Shown here one piece after another: positions 21,231-30,217 of a stretch of DNA of 64,000 nucleotides (position 1 is the stretch's first letter; every line of letters begins with the position of its first letter). A model generated the notes under the pieces. That model worked only from the letters and a program-made list of their open reading frames with translations. It searched no databases and had not been told where the DNA came from. The stretch covers positions 124,001 to 188,000 of the forward strand of contig JALCSW010000002.1 of NCBI GenBank assembly GCA_022653695.1, given 5' to 3'. The position numbers were made by a program, and so were the translations under genes. Source of the DNA: Bacilli bacterium (GTDB taxonomy: Bacteria; Bacillota_I; Bacilli_A; RFN20; CAG-826).

Positions 21231-23096
21231 CTATTTCTTGTCGGTGAAATCCGCATCGACCACGTCGTCGGGCCCTTCCTTGCCCTCGCCCGAGGCTTTG
21301 GCCCCGGATTCGGGATTGGGGTTGGCGCCGGCTTGCTGAGAGCCCGCGTTCGAACCAGCCCCGGTCTGCTGCGTCTGGGCGGCTTGGCGAGCGGCGTCCT
21401 CGAGTTTGCCGACGATCTCGCGAAGCTTATTGATGTCGTTTTGCTGAATGGCGGCGTTGGCCTCGTCCCGAAGGGCGGTGAGTTGCTGCTTCTCGTTGGC
21501 GTCCATCTTGTCGCCCTTATCGACGAGCACCTGATTGATCTCGTCGACGTAAGTCTGGGCCTTGTTCTTGACTTCGATGTCGTCTTTGCGCTTCTGGTCG
21601 GCTTCCTTGTTCTCCTCAGCTTCTTTGACCATGCGGTCGATGTCGGTTTTGGAGAGCCCGTTGCTGCCGGAAATCGTGATATTCTGCTCTTTTTGGCTGT
21701 CAAGGTCTTTGGCGTTGACTTTGACGATGCCGTTAACGTCGATGCTGAAAGTGACCTCGATGCGAGGCTGCCCCCGATGCGCCGGCTTGATGCCGCTGAG
21801 CGTGAAATGCCCCAGCAGTTTATTGTCGTGCGCCATTTGGCGCTCGCCTTGGTAAACCATGATGTCGACGGCCGGCTGGTTGTCCTCGGCGGTCGAGAAA
21901 ACCTGGCTCTTGGTCGTCGGGATCGTGGTGTTCCGCGGAATGAGCGGAGTCATGACGCCGCCAAGGGTTTCGATGCCGAGGGTAAGCGGGGTCACGTCAA
22001 GGAGGACGACGTCTTTGACGTCCCCGGCGATGACGCCGCCCTGGATGGCCGCGCCGATGCTGACGGCCTCATCCGGGTTGACGGAAAGGTTGATCGCGTG
22101 GCCGCTGATCTTCTTGACGAGATCCTGAACGGCCGGCATGCGGATCGAGCCGCCGATCATGAGGATGTCGCCAAGGTCGCTGTACTTGAGTTTGGCGTCG
22201 GCCATGGCTTTTTCCATCGGGGCGCGGCAACGGTCGAGCAAACCCTTCGTGAGATCCTGGAATTTGGCCCGGGAGAGTTTGCCTTCCCAGTTGATCGGGC
22301 CGCTCTTGCCCATGCCGATGAACGGCAGGCTGATGGTGGTCTCGAGTTGGCTCGAAAGCTCGATTTTGGCCTTTTCGGCCGCGTCGATGAAGCGCTGCCC
22401 GGCCATTTTGTCGGTCAGGTCGGCGCCGGTGTCGATCTGAATTTGCGCGTGGATCCATTCGGCCACCGTGCGATCCCAGTCGTCGCCGCCGAGTTTGGTG
22501 TCGCCGCTCGTCGAGAGAACCTGGAAGGTTCCGTCGCCGATGTCGAGGATCGAGACATCGAGGGTGCCGCCGCCGAGGTCGAAGACGAGCACTTTCTCGG
22601 ATTTGTTGGTGTCGATGCCGTAGGCAAGGCAGCTCGCGGTCGGTTCGTTGATGATCCGGACGACGTCGAGTCCGGCGATGGTGCCGGCGTCCTTGGTCGC
22701 CTGACGCTGCGCGTCGTTAAAGTAAGCCGGAACGGTGATGACGGCCTTCTTGACGGGCTGCCCAAGGGCCTTCTCGGCGTAGCTCTTCATATAAGCGAGG
22801 ACCTTCGCGCTGATTTCCTGCGGGGTGAAGTCCTTGTTGATGCAACCTATATGGAATTTGTCGGCGCTGCCCATGTGGCGCTTGGCGCTGCGGACGGTGT
22901 CGGGGTTCGTGATCATCTGACGCTTCGCGGCGTTGCCGATGATTTCCTCCCCGTCGGCCTTGAAGGCCACGACGGACGGGGTGGTGTTCGTCCCCTCGGG
23001 GTTCGGGATGACCTTGACCTTCCCGTCGGCCTGCAGATAACTGATGACGCTGTTGGTCGTACCTAAGTCGATGCCAACGATGATTTCCTTCGCCAT
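21231..23096 (-). CDS. dnaK: chaperone DnaK (Hsp70)
   Basis: [50 protein letters not shown]. Confidence 0.98.
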   Translation of the reverse strand: MAKEIIVGIDLGTTNSVISYLQADGKVKVIPNPEGTNTTPSVVAFKADGEEIIGNAAKRQMITNPDTVRSAKRHMGSADKFHIGCINKDFTPQEISAKVLAYMKSYAEKALGQPVKKAVITVPAYFNDAQRQATKDAGTIAGLDVVRIINEPTASCLAYGIDTNKSEKVLVFDLGGGTLDVSILDIGDGTFQVLSTSGDTKLGGDDWDRTVAEWIHAQIQIDTGADLTDKMAGQRFIDAAEKAKIELSSQLETTISLPFIGMGKSGPINWEGKLSRAKFQDLTKGLLDRCRAPMEKAMADAKLKYSDLGDILMIGGSIRMPAVQDLVKKISGHAINLSVNPDEAVSIGAAIQGGVIAGDVKDVVLLDVTPLTLGIETLGGVMTPLIPRNTTIPTTKSQVFSTAEDNQPAVDIMVYQGERQMAHDNKLLGHFTLSGIKPAHRGQPRIEVTFSIDVNGIVKVNAKDLDSQKEQNITISGSNGLSKTDIDRMVKEAEENKEADQKRKDDIEVKNKAQTYVDEINQVLVDKGDKMDANEKQQLTALRDEANAAIQQNDINKLREIVGKLEDAARQAAQTQQTGAGSNAGSQQAGANPNPESGAKASGEGKEGPDDVVDADFTDKK

Positions 23097-23113
23097 AATT
23101 CTTTGTTTCTCCT

Positions 23114-23785
23114 TTAAGCCTTATTGACTTCTTTATTATCGCTAAGCGGCTTGTCGCCGCTCGGTTCCTTTTTTTCGTCCGCTTTCCTCTTGGTGACGAT
23201 TACCATGGCCGGACGGACCATGCGATCCTTGAGGCGATAGCCCTTGGCGACGACCTTGGCGACGAGCCCTTCGGCCTCCGCCTCCACCGTATCCACCGCG
23301 TGCATGTCGGAAGGATCGAACTTATCGCCTTCTTTCGGAAGAATCTGACTCACGCCCTCCTCCGCCAAGACCGATGTGATCTGGTTATAGATGAACGTGA
23401 ACCCGACCTGATAGTTCTTCGCCTCGGGGCTGCTAGGCGTCGCCTGAAGGGCGATGTAGAAGCTGTCAAGGGCGGGGAAGAGGTTCGCAAGGAACCCCTC
23501 AGCCCGATACTTAATGGCGTCGCGATGGTCTTTCTCGAGCCCCTTGCGGAGGTTGTCGAGATCGGCGTAGGCCATGTAGTAGGAATTCTTCCATTTGGCC
23601 GCTTCGGCGTTGGCCTCGGCGAGCTGTTCGCGAAGTTTGTCCTCCCTGGAGGAGGCTTTTTGCTCCTTCTTCGGGGCCTCTCCGCTTTCGTTTTTCATTT
23701 CTTTTTCGCTTTGGCCGGGGTTTTCGTCGGCTTTTTCCTTTTCGGATCCGGGCACGGCGCCGGCGGCATTATTTTGGTTTGGCAT
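23114..23785 (-). CDS. grpE: nucleotide exchange factor GrpE
   Basis: [45 protein letters not shown]...; strong SD AAGAAAGGAGG upstream of 23785. Confidence 0.93.
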   Translation of the reverse strand: MPNQNNAAGAVPGSEKEKADENPGQSEKEMKNESGEAPKKEQKASSREDKLREQLAEANAEAAKWKNSYYMAYADLDNLRKGLEKDHRDAIKYRAEGFLANLFPALDSFYIALQATPSSPEAKNYQVGFTFIYNQITSVLAEEGVSQILPKEGDKFDPSDMHAVDTVEAEAEGLVAKVVAKGYRLKDRMVRPAMVIVTKRKADEKKEPSGDKPLSDNKEVNKA

Positions 23786-24819
23786 AAGACGAGTTGGCCT
23801 CCTTTCTTTTGATTCGAGAAGTATTTGTCGATCGCGGCCGTGGCGTATTCGAGCGTCGCGACCACGGATTCGTAGTCCATTCGGGATGGGCCTAATAGAG
23901 TCAGCAAGGCGTCGCTCGCCCCCGGAACGTTCAGCCGGGCGCTCACAAGGGAGACGTCTTCCATCCCGTCCTCGAAGCTGCCGATGTGCACTTTGACGCC
24001 CGTCGGGGTCGCCTTCGAATCCTTGACGGCTTTTCGCAATTCGGCCGGATTGTCAAGCAGCGAGAGGACTTTCTTGAGTTTCTCGGCGCTCTTGGCGAAA
24101 TCGGGCTGATTGAAGAGGGCGTCTTTCCCATAGAGGGCCATCCGTTCGCCCGTGAATTTCACAAACGCTTCCAAGAGGGCCTGATAGAGCACTTTCTCGC
24201 CCACCATATAATCGGTGATGGCGGGCTTCATCGCCTCCATTTTCGCGACGAGCTGACTTATCGGCGTGCCGACCAAGCGATCGTTGAGGAAGGAGACGTT
24301 CTTTTCGACTTCGGCCATCGCGACGTTGTCGGGGATGACGAAGGTTTTGTTCTCGACGTAGCCTTTGTCGGTGACGAAGACGGCGGTCGCCGTGTTGGCG
24401 CCGAGGGGGATTATCTGCACCTTTTGCAGCCGTTCCTCGTCGACGGCCGCCCCGAGGACGACGGAGGCGAGGTTCGTCATGTGCGAAAGTATCTCGCAAC
24501 TCTCCTTCATGACTTCCTCGACGGATTTGGCGCGCTCGCTCAAGACGGCCTGCAAAGCGTTCTTGACGCCCTGATCGACCGAGCCTTCGCGAAGATGCTC
24601 GACGTAATACTGATAGCCCTTTTCGGAGGGAACGCGGCCGCTTGAGGTGTGGGTCTTTTCGATATAGCCAAGTTTCTCAAGCGCGTTCATCTCGTTGCGG
24701 ATCGTGGCGGAACTGTAGGCAAGCCCGTAGGCTTCCATCAGCGTTTTGCTGCCGACGGGCTCGGCCGTCTTGATGAAATACTCGACGATGTATTTGAGAA
24801 TCTCGTCTTGACGAGTCAT
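23695..24819 (-). CDS. hrcA: heat-inducible transcription repressor HrcA
   Basis: MTRQDEILKYIVEYFIKTAEPVGSKTL...YSSATIRNEMNALEKLGYIEKTHTSSGRVPSEKGYQYYVEHL. Confidence 0.96.
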   Translation of the reverse strand: MTRQDEILKYIVEYFIKTAEPVGSKTLMEAYGLAYSSATIRNEMNALEKLGYIEKTHTSSGRVPSEKGYQYYVEHLREGSVDQGVKNALQAVLSERAKSVEEVMKESCEILSHMTNLASVVLGAAVDEERLQKVQIIPLGANTATAVFVTDKGYVENKTFVIPDNVAMAEVEKNVSFLNDRLVGTPISQLVAKMEAMKPAITDYMVGEKVLYQALLEAFVKFTGERMALYGKDALFNQPDFAKSAEKLKKVLSLLDNPAELRKAVKDSKATPTGVKVHIGSFEDGMEDVSLVSARLNVPGASDALLTLLGPSRMDYESVVATLEYATAAIDKYFSNQKKGGQLVLCQTKIMPPAPCPDPKRKKPTKTPAKAKKK

Positions 24820-24864
24820 GGCACCCCCTCCTTTTAGCAACCCACACCCAGAGGTGCTAGTTTC

Positions 24865-24892
24865 ATTATAGATAACGTTTTAGCACTGTCAA
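24865..24892 (-). promoter_or_regulatory. sigma-70 promoter of hrcA, -35 inside CIRCE
   Basis: Reverse complement TTGACA-N16-TATAAT. Confidence 0.9.
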
Positions 24893-24906
24893 CCTCAAAG
24901 TGCTAA
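24880..24906 (-). promoter_or_regulatory. CIRCE element (HrcA operator) upstream of hrcA-grpE-dnaK-dnaJ
   Basis: TTAGCACT-N11-AGTGCTAA. Confidence 0.95.
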
Positions 24907-24947
24907 AAAGCGGGAAGAGGCCCTATAGGGTCTCTTGCCGGAAAGCC

Positions 24948-26036
24948 TCAGATAAGATCGAGCAGGATTTGGTCAAGGATGAGAAGCCCTCGATCGCTGC
25001 AACGAACGCTCATTCCGTCGACAAGAAGGAGCCCTTCTTTGACGAGGGGGGCGACCTTTTCCTTGTACTTGGGAAGAAAAGGAAAACCGAAACGCCTCTC
25101 GAAGCGGGCCAGCTCGAACCCCTTCTCGAGGCGGAGGTTCGTGAGAAGGAAATAGGTGAGGTCGCTTTCGGGGGTGATTTTTTCGTCCTTCATCCGCGGA
25201 TGGCCCCCTAAATAGAGCCCGAGGCTCCGCGTGTTGTCGTAGCGGACCCCGTCCACGTAACCGCTCGCTCCCATGCCGAAACCATAATATTCCTCGTCTC
25301 GCCAATAAATCACGTTATGCCGGCTTTCAAAACCGCGACGGGCGAAATTGCTCACTTCGTAGCGGTCGTAGCCGGCGCCGCGAAAGGCCGCGAGGATCCG
25401 CTCGTACTGATCGGCGGCGAGGTCGTTGTCCGCTTCGACGAGGCCCCGATTGAAAAAAGGCGTGCCCTTATGGATCGAGAGGCAATAGGCCGACAAGTGG
25501 GGCACGTCGAGCGAAAGGAGGGCGGCGATGTCCTCGTCAAGTTCCTTTGCGCTCTCCCTCGGCAAAGCGTAAATGAGGTCGCAGTTGATGTTCGAAAAAC
25601 CGCTCTTCCTAGCGAGGCCAACCGCTTCCACCGCGTCCGCGAACGTGTGTTTCCGCCCCATGAGGGACAGGTATTTCCCATGCGCGCTCTCCACCCCGAT
25701 GGAAAGGCGGTTGACATGGTGGCGTCTCATGGCTTCGAGTTTGCTCCGGCTCAGGCTCTCGGGGTTGGCCTCGACGGTGAATTCGGAAGCGGGCGCAAGA
25801 TGCGGCTCAACCATCCGGAGGACTTCCTCGAAGAGGGGATCGGGCAGACTCGTCGGGGTGCCCCCGCCGATGTAGGCCGTGTCGACCTCCCCGACGTTTC
25901 CGGCCTCGAATTCCTCCCGGAGGGCTTTCACGTAAGAAAAAGCCCACTTCGCGTTGAAGAGGACTTTCGGGAAATCGCAGTACCCGCAAAGGCGTTCGCA
26001 AAAAGGGATGTGGACGTATACGGCGCGGGGAGGCAC
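24948..26036 (-). CDS. hemW: HemW (coproporphyrinogen III oxidase-like radical SAM protein)
   Basis: YVHIPFCERLCGYCDF, YIGGGTPTSL, INCDLIYALP; next to hrcA. Confidence 0.93.
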   Translation of the reverse strand: MPPRAVYVHIPFCERLCGYCDFPKVLFNAKWAFSYVKALREEFEAGNVGEVDTAYIGGGTPTSLPDPLFEEVLRMVEPHLAPASEFTVEANPESLSRSKLEAMRRHHVNRLSIGVESAHGKYLSLMGRKHTFADAVEAVGLARKSGFSNINCDLIYALPRESAKELDEDIAALLSLDVPHLSAYCLSIHKGTPFFNRGLVEADNDLAADQYERILAAFRGAGYDRYEVSNFARRGFESRHNVIYWRDEEYYGFGMGASGYVDGVRYDNTRSLGLYLGGHPRMKDEKITPESDLTYFLLTNLRLEKGFELARFERRFGFPFLPKYKEKVAPLVKEGLLLVDGMSVRCSDRGLLILDQILLDLI

Positions 26037-26037
26037 G

Positions 26038-26451
26038 CTACTCGTCTTCCTTTTTTGCGGCTTTTTCGGCGGCGGAGGCCTCCTCTTCCGGATGGGTCTC
26101 GGCGTATTTCGCCATCTGCTTGACGGCTTCCTCGTCCTCGACCGGGCGGACGGCCCGCTCGACGGCGTCGTCCTTCCTGTCGGCGGAAACGGCTTTGGCT
26201 TCCTTGTGGGGTTCTTTCGCCGATTCCTCCATCTGACGGGCGGTCTCCTCGTCCTCGACCGGGCGGACCATGCGGTTCACCTCTTCCTCGGCGATCTCTT
26301 TGTCGCTCTTGGGCTTCTCGTCGCTTTTGAACGCCGGAGCGTAGCGTTTGACCATGATGACGGCGAAAACGATGAGTCCGAAGACGGCGAGCAGCATGAC
26401 GATGATGAACCATGGCTGCTCATAAAAAGCGCTTAAGATGACGTCTTTCAT
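26038..26451 (-). CDS. small single-pass membrane protein with acidic/lysine-rich tail and internal repeat
   Basis: N-terminal hydrophobic segment FIIVMLLAVFGLIVFAVIMV; VRPVEDEE repeated twice; 4-nt gap from upstream ORF. Confidence 0.75.
   Translation of the reverse strand: MKDVILSAFYEQPWFIIVMLLAVFGLIVFAVIMVKRYAPAFKSDEKPKSDKEIAEEEVNRMVRPVEDEETARQMEESAKEPHKEAKAVSADRKDDAVERAVRPVEDEEAVKQMAKYAETHPEEEASAAEKAAKKEDE
26130..26267. repeat. 21-bp exact direct repeat cctcgtcctcgaccgggcgga (26130-26150 and 26247-26267), 117-bp period
   Basis: Read directly; encodes the VRPVEDEE repeat. Confidence 0.9.
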
Positions 26452-26455
26452 AATA

Positions 26456-28045
26456 TTACTTGCTCCCTCCCTGCCTCACAGGGGTGTAAACGAATTTGTT
26501 TTTGCACTGCTTCTTCTCGTAATAGCCTTCTTTGGCCAACTTGTCCATGGACGTGCGGGCGGTCTCGTAGGCGCACCGGGTGGCGCGCTTGAACTGCTGG
26601 ATGGTGTAATAATGCCCCATTGTGCAGTGAGATGAAAGAAAAGCCGCCTGATTTTTGTTGAGATTGGGATTGCTCTCGAGGAGATACTGGACGTATTCCT
26701 TGATTTCCTTGTCGGAGAGGGGGACCTCCGGAGTCGAAAGCGCCCTTTCGGCGACTTCCGTTTCCTCAGAAGCCGACTCGACGAGAGGCGCGGCCCTTTC
26801 GACGCTCAAGGGCGTCAAGGGCGCTTCAGGCACCGGCCGCGGCTCTTCCGCGTCCGGCTTGGGCGTCTTCTCAGGCGGCGTCTTGGCGACAAAGGGCTGA
26901 GGAACCGGCCGCGGCTCCGGCTCCGGAACGGGTTCGGGGGCGCAGGGCTCCTTAAGGGCCTCTTCGGGCTCCGGCTCCGGGCCTTCCTCAAGCAACGACA
27001 TTTGGGCGGGCTCGCGCGGCTCCTTGACGATTTTCTCTTCGCTTGGGCTAAGGGGCCGCATGTCGTTCCGATAGGCCTCGATGCGGATCCGCTTGATCTC
27101 CTCGTCGAGGGAAAGGAGGAGCGGAGCCATGGCTTCGATCGCGTAAGTCACGATATAGGTGAGGTCGCCCGAATGCTGGGTTTCGATATAAAGGCTTTGG
27201 TAACGCGGCGACGGCTCGAGGATGGCTTCGAAAGGAAGGAGGAAGGCGAGGGGGCTTCCGCTTTCCTTCGCGACGATGGCTTTGGCCAAAAGGCAGGCCA
27301 ACTCAAGGTTTTTCTCCAAAAACGGCTTGACGAGATCGAGGAAATAGAGGGCGCCGATGGCGCGAGGGGCCACCGAAACGCCGGTATCGAAGACGAAGGG
27401 GAAGAACTCGTTCATGAGCGGTTCCACCGTCTCGAAGGGGGCATAATGGAAATCGCCGCCCGTCATGAAACGGATCCGGGAAGCCGTGTGATCGAAATCC
27501 CTCGTCCGATAGAACGTCGTGAGTTCCTCCTGATTGAGGAGCGAACCATAGGCAAGCCCAAGGAAATCGGCGTCCGGGCTCATGGGTTTCTTGGCAAGGA
27601 ACCTCCGGATGGTGGCGAGGTAGGCGATAACGGGGGCGTGAGCCGGGTTATCCTCGTGATAGGTCCCGTTGAGGAGCGCCTTCAGGGACAAAGGCGAAAT
27701 GTCGACTTTCGCGAAGGAAGCCTCCGCGGTCAGGCACCGAAGCAAAAAGGCGCGCTCCACCTCTTCTTTTTGCTTTCCATCGTCGATTTTCCCAATCGCG
27801 CCGACGATGTGCGACAACTGGCCTTCGAAAGAGGCTATTTTGGCTTTCACGCCCGGGCTTAGGCACAGCCAAAAACGCTGGTTGGAAATCGTTCGGTGCG
27901 GCAAGGGGTGCGCGGAGCGGCCCCGGTAGTTGCGGACGTCGAGCCAATACCCGTCGACCAAAGAGGTGTGCATGGCCTGAGCCAGCTCCTTTTTCGTGAG
28001 ATAGCGTTCGTCCGTGTATTGGATAGCCCATTCCTTATCGTTCAT
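26456..28045 (-). CDS. Fic-fold-like protein without catalytic motif, Pro/Glu-rich linker and C-terminal winged-helix-like domain
   Basis: FYRTRDFDHTASRIRFMTGGDFHYAPFETVEPLMNEFFPF...AIGALYFLDLVKPFLEKNLELACLLAKAI resembles the Fic core; linker EPEPEEALKEPCAPEPVPEPEPRPVPQP. Confidence 0.55.
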   Translation of the reverse strand: MNDKEWAIQYTDERYLTKKELAQAMHTSLVDGYWLDVRNYRGRSAHPLPHRTISNQRFWLCLSPGVKAKIASFEGQLSHIVGAIGKIDDGKQKEEVERAFLLRCLTAEASFAKVDISPLSLKALLNGTYHEDNPAHAPVIAYLATIRRFLAKKPMSPDADFLGLAYGSLLNQEELTTFYRTRDFDHTASRIRFMTGGDFHYAPFETVEPLMNEFFPFVFDTGVSVAPRAIGALYFLDLVKPFLEKNLELACLLAKAIVAKESGSPLAFLLPFEAILEPSPRYQSLYIETQHSGDLTYIVTYAIEAMAPLLLSLDEEIKRIRIEAYRNDMRPLSPSEEKIVKEPREPAQMSLLEEGPEPEPEEALKEPCAPEPVPEPEPRPVPQPFVAKTPPEKTPKPDAEEPRPVPEAPLTPLSVERAAPLVESASEETEVAERALSTPEVPLSDKEIKEYVQYLLESNPNLNKNQAAFLSSHCTMGHYYTIQQFKRATRCAYETARTSMDKLAKEGYYEKKQCKNKFVYTPVRQGGSK

Positions 28046-28187
28046 TGCCCCAATTATAAATTCCCGGCGGACGCCTATCAAGACAGCACTGCTAAAAAAC
28101 TACTAATTCGGCTCGAGGGAGAAGAGGAAACCTCCAAACGGACGCTCCTATTGGCCTCGTTTTGCGGAACTCACAACGCGCGCGTGA

Positions 28188-29378
28188 TCAATAGGAGACG
28201 CCGACGGTCGTCGGCTTCACGTAATCGCTTCGGTCGGCGAAGACGGCGCCCCACCCGCCGCTATAGTTATAGTATTCGCTGAAAGTGCCGTAATGGTCGG
28301 ACGTGTAAAAGATGACCGGATCGGCGCCGTACTGAACGAGCCCATAGGGCATACCCACAAGGCGAAGCGCCCCGCGGCTGCCGTAATAAGAGCTCCACGA
28401 AGAGGCGATGTCGATCTCGTAATAGGTCGGCTTCGACCCATCGGGATTGTATTCCGGGACCTGAGTCATGTAACCGTCGTCGCGATGGTAGGTGAACCAA
28501 AGGCGCGTGCTTTCCCCGTATATCTCATAGCCCTTGTCTTTCGTGTCTTGGCAACTGGAACTATGGTCGCCGTCCGCGTTCACGTAGTTCGCCGGCAACT
28601 CGCCGAATCCGATCCAGTAGGCCGCGACGTCCTCGCGGTCAGTGTAGTAGGTTCCTTCCGTGAGGATTTTCGTAAGCGTGCTCACGTAGGAACCCCCGCT
28701 TAGGGCGACGCTGTAGACGCCGAGGGAAGAGGAACCGCTTTCGGCCGTCTTCGGCTCGACCCGATAGGCTTTTTTCCCTTCGATGGCTTTGGGGTCGTGG
28801 CGGTAAAGGGCGAGTGTCCGCGGCGCCGCGAAGCACCGCCAATCGTAGTTGACCGCATCGTAGCCGATATAATAGCCCGTGACGGCGTTCTTGACGGTGA
28901 ACAGACCGTCTCCGAACTCTGCCACCGACCACTCATCGGCGGACGAGGAGACAATGAGATCGGACGGATAAGCGCTTTTGGAACCAAGGTATTGGCCGGT
29001 TTTGTATTTGGTGGTCCTGAAAGTGCGCGCCGCGACGGAGCCACCCAAAACGAACTCCTCGAGGGAATCGGCGCCAAGAAGGCCCGTTCCGGAGAAAGAG
29101 GCGATCTGGCTTTGGAGATAATAGGAGTCGGAGGAACCCGACCCGATGACGCGTCCGCTCGAAAGCGAGGAGGCGATCATATAGAAATCCCCATCCGTCA
29201 GCTCCGAAAGCGCGCCGACCGGCGTGAAGGCGCCGACGGCCACGGAGGAGGAAGAGGACGATTCCAAAACGACGGACGAAGAGGAGCGACCTGGAATGTC
29301 GACGAACGAGCAGGAGGCGACGACGAAAACGGCCGATATGGCCAACGCGATTCCTTTCAAGGCGCCTCTTTCTTTCAT
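28188..29378 (-). CDS. surface lipoprotein with Ser-rich stalk and C-terminal guanyl-specific RNase (RNase N1/Sa/barnase-like) domain
   Basis: Lipobox AVFVVASC; RSSSSVVLESSSSSS; C-terminal YYEID...SRGALRLV...FYTSDHYGTFSEY matches RNase Sa YYHEYTV..TRGTRRII..YYTGDHYATFSLI. Confidence 0.65.
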   Translation of the reverse strand: MKERGALKGIALAISAVFVVASCSFVDIPGRSSSSVVLESSSSSSVAVGAFTPVGALSELTDGDFYMIASSLSSGRVIGSGSSDSYYLQSQIASFSGTGLLGADSLEEFVLGGSVAARTFRTTKYKTGQYLGSKSAYPSDLIVSSSADEWSVAEFGDGLFTVKNAVTGYYIGYDAVNYDWRCFAAPRTLALYRHDPKAIEGKKAYRVEPKTAESGSSSLGVYSVALSGGSYVSTLTKILTEGTYYTDREDVAAYWIGFGELPANYVNADGDHSSSCQDTKDKGYEIYGESTRLWFTYHRDDGYMTQVPEYNPDGSKPTYYEIDIASSWSSYYGSRGALRLVGMPYGLVQYGADPVIFYTSDHYGTFSEYYNYSGGWGAVFADRSDYVKPTTVGVSY

Positions 29379-29503
29379 GGCAGGAAACATTCTGACGTGA
29401 GGGCAAGCCGTTGTCAAATCGGCGGTTTTTTCGCCTTTCCTTATTGAAATAAGGAAGAAAGGCAACAATACTAATGGCATCAGTTGCCTTTGGAGGCACC
29501 GTT

Positions 29504-30118
29504 ATGGGAGAACTCACGATCCGCCACGAGAGCGAAGACGATTTTTTCGAGAGCGAATGCGTCATCCGGCTGGCTTTTTGGAACGTCTTCCGGCCCGGGT
29601 GCTGCGAGCACTATTGCCTGCATCGGCTTCGCGAGGACCCCGATTATTTGCCCGCCTTATCCTACGTCGCCGAGAAAAACGGCTACATCGAGGGGGCGCT
29701 TTACGCCTTCAAGGCCTATTTGGAGATCGGCGGGCTCGCCCACGAGGTCCTGTCTTTCGGGCCGCTCGGGATCGATCCCTCGTTCCAGCGTCAGGGTCTA
29801 GGAACCCTCTTGGTTCAAAAGCTCATCGAGGAAGCCGCGGCTCAGGGAAGCGAAGCCATCGTCGTCGTCGGCTGGCCCGACTATTATTCCCGTTTCGGTT
29901 TCAAGCCGGGAAGCGAGTTTGGCCTGACGATGGGGGAAGGCGCCGCGAACCCGGCCCTTCAGGCCCTTGAGATAAAGAAGGGGGCCCTCGCCGGATACGA
30001 GGGGGCCGCTTTGCGGGAACCGGCGGCCATGGAAGTGCCCGATCCCTACGATTTGCATATGTTCGACCGGAATTTCCCGCACCTTGATAAGAAGGACCCC
30101 TCGGAAGAATCCGATTAG
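29504..30118 (+). CDS. GNAT family N-acetyltransferase
   Basis: FGPLGIDPSFQRQGLGTLLVQKLIEEAAAQGSEAIVVVGWPDYYSRFGF. Confidence 0.92.
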   Translation: MGELTIRHESEDDFFESECVIRLAFWNVFRPGCCEHYCLHRLREDPDYLPALSYVAEKNGYIEGALYAFKAYLEIGGLAHEVLSFGPLGIDPSFQRQGLGTLLVQKLIEEAAAQGSEAIVVVGWPDYYSRFGFKPGSEFGLTMGEGAANPALQALEIKKGALAGYEGAALREPAAMEVPDPYDLHMFDRNFPHLDKKDPSEESD

Positions 30119-30183
30119 GCAAGGGAAAGGGGTCATTGAGGAAAGCCGCCCCGAATCGCGGGGCGATGAACCTGAACGATGGA

Positions 30184-30217
30184 AAAAGGCGGGCTTTTGC
30201 AAAGGAGCCCGCCTTTT
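30184..30217 (-). terminator. intrinsic terminator downstream of lepA (probably bidirectional)
   Basis: AAAAGGCGGGC-loop-GCCCGCCTTTT. Confidence 0.85.

Noticed and set aside
21171-23066. 631-aa plus-strand ORF over dnaK
   Set aside because: Antisense shadow of dnaK, compositionally driven.
26820-26990. GC-rich imperfect repeats (ggctccggctccgg, ccggccgcggctc)
   Set aside because: Explained by the Pro/Glu-rich linker codons of the Fic-like protein; no regular unit or spacer as in CRISPR.
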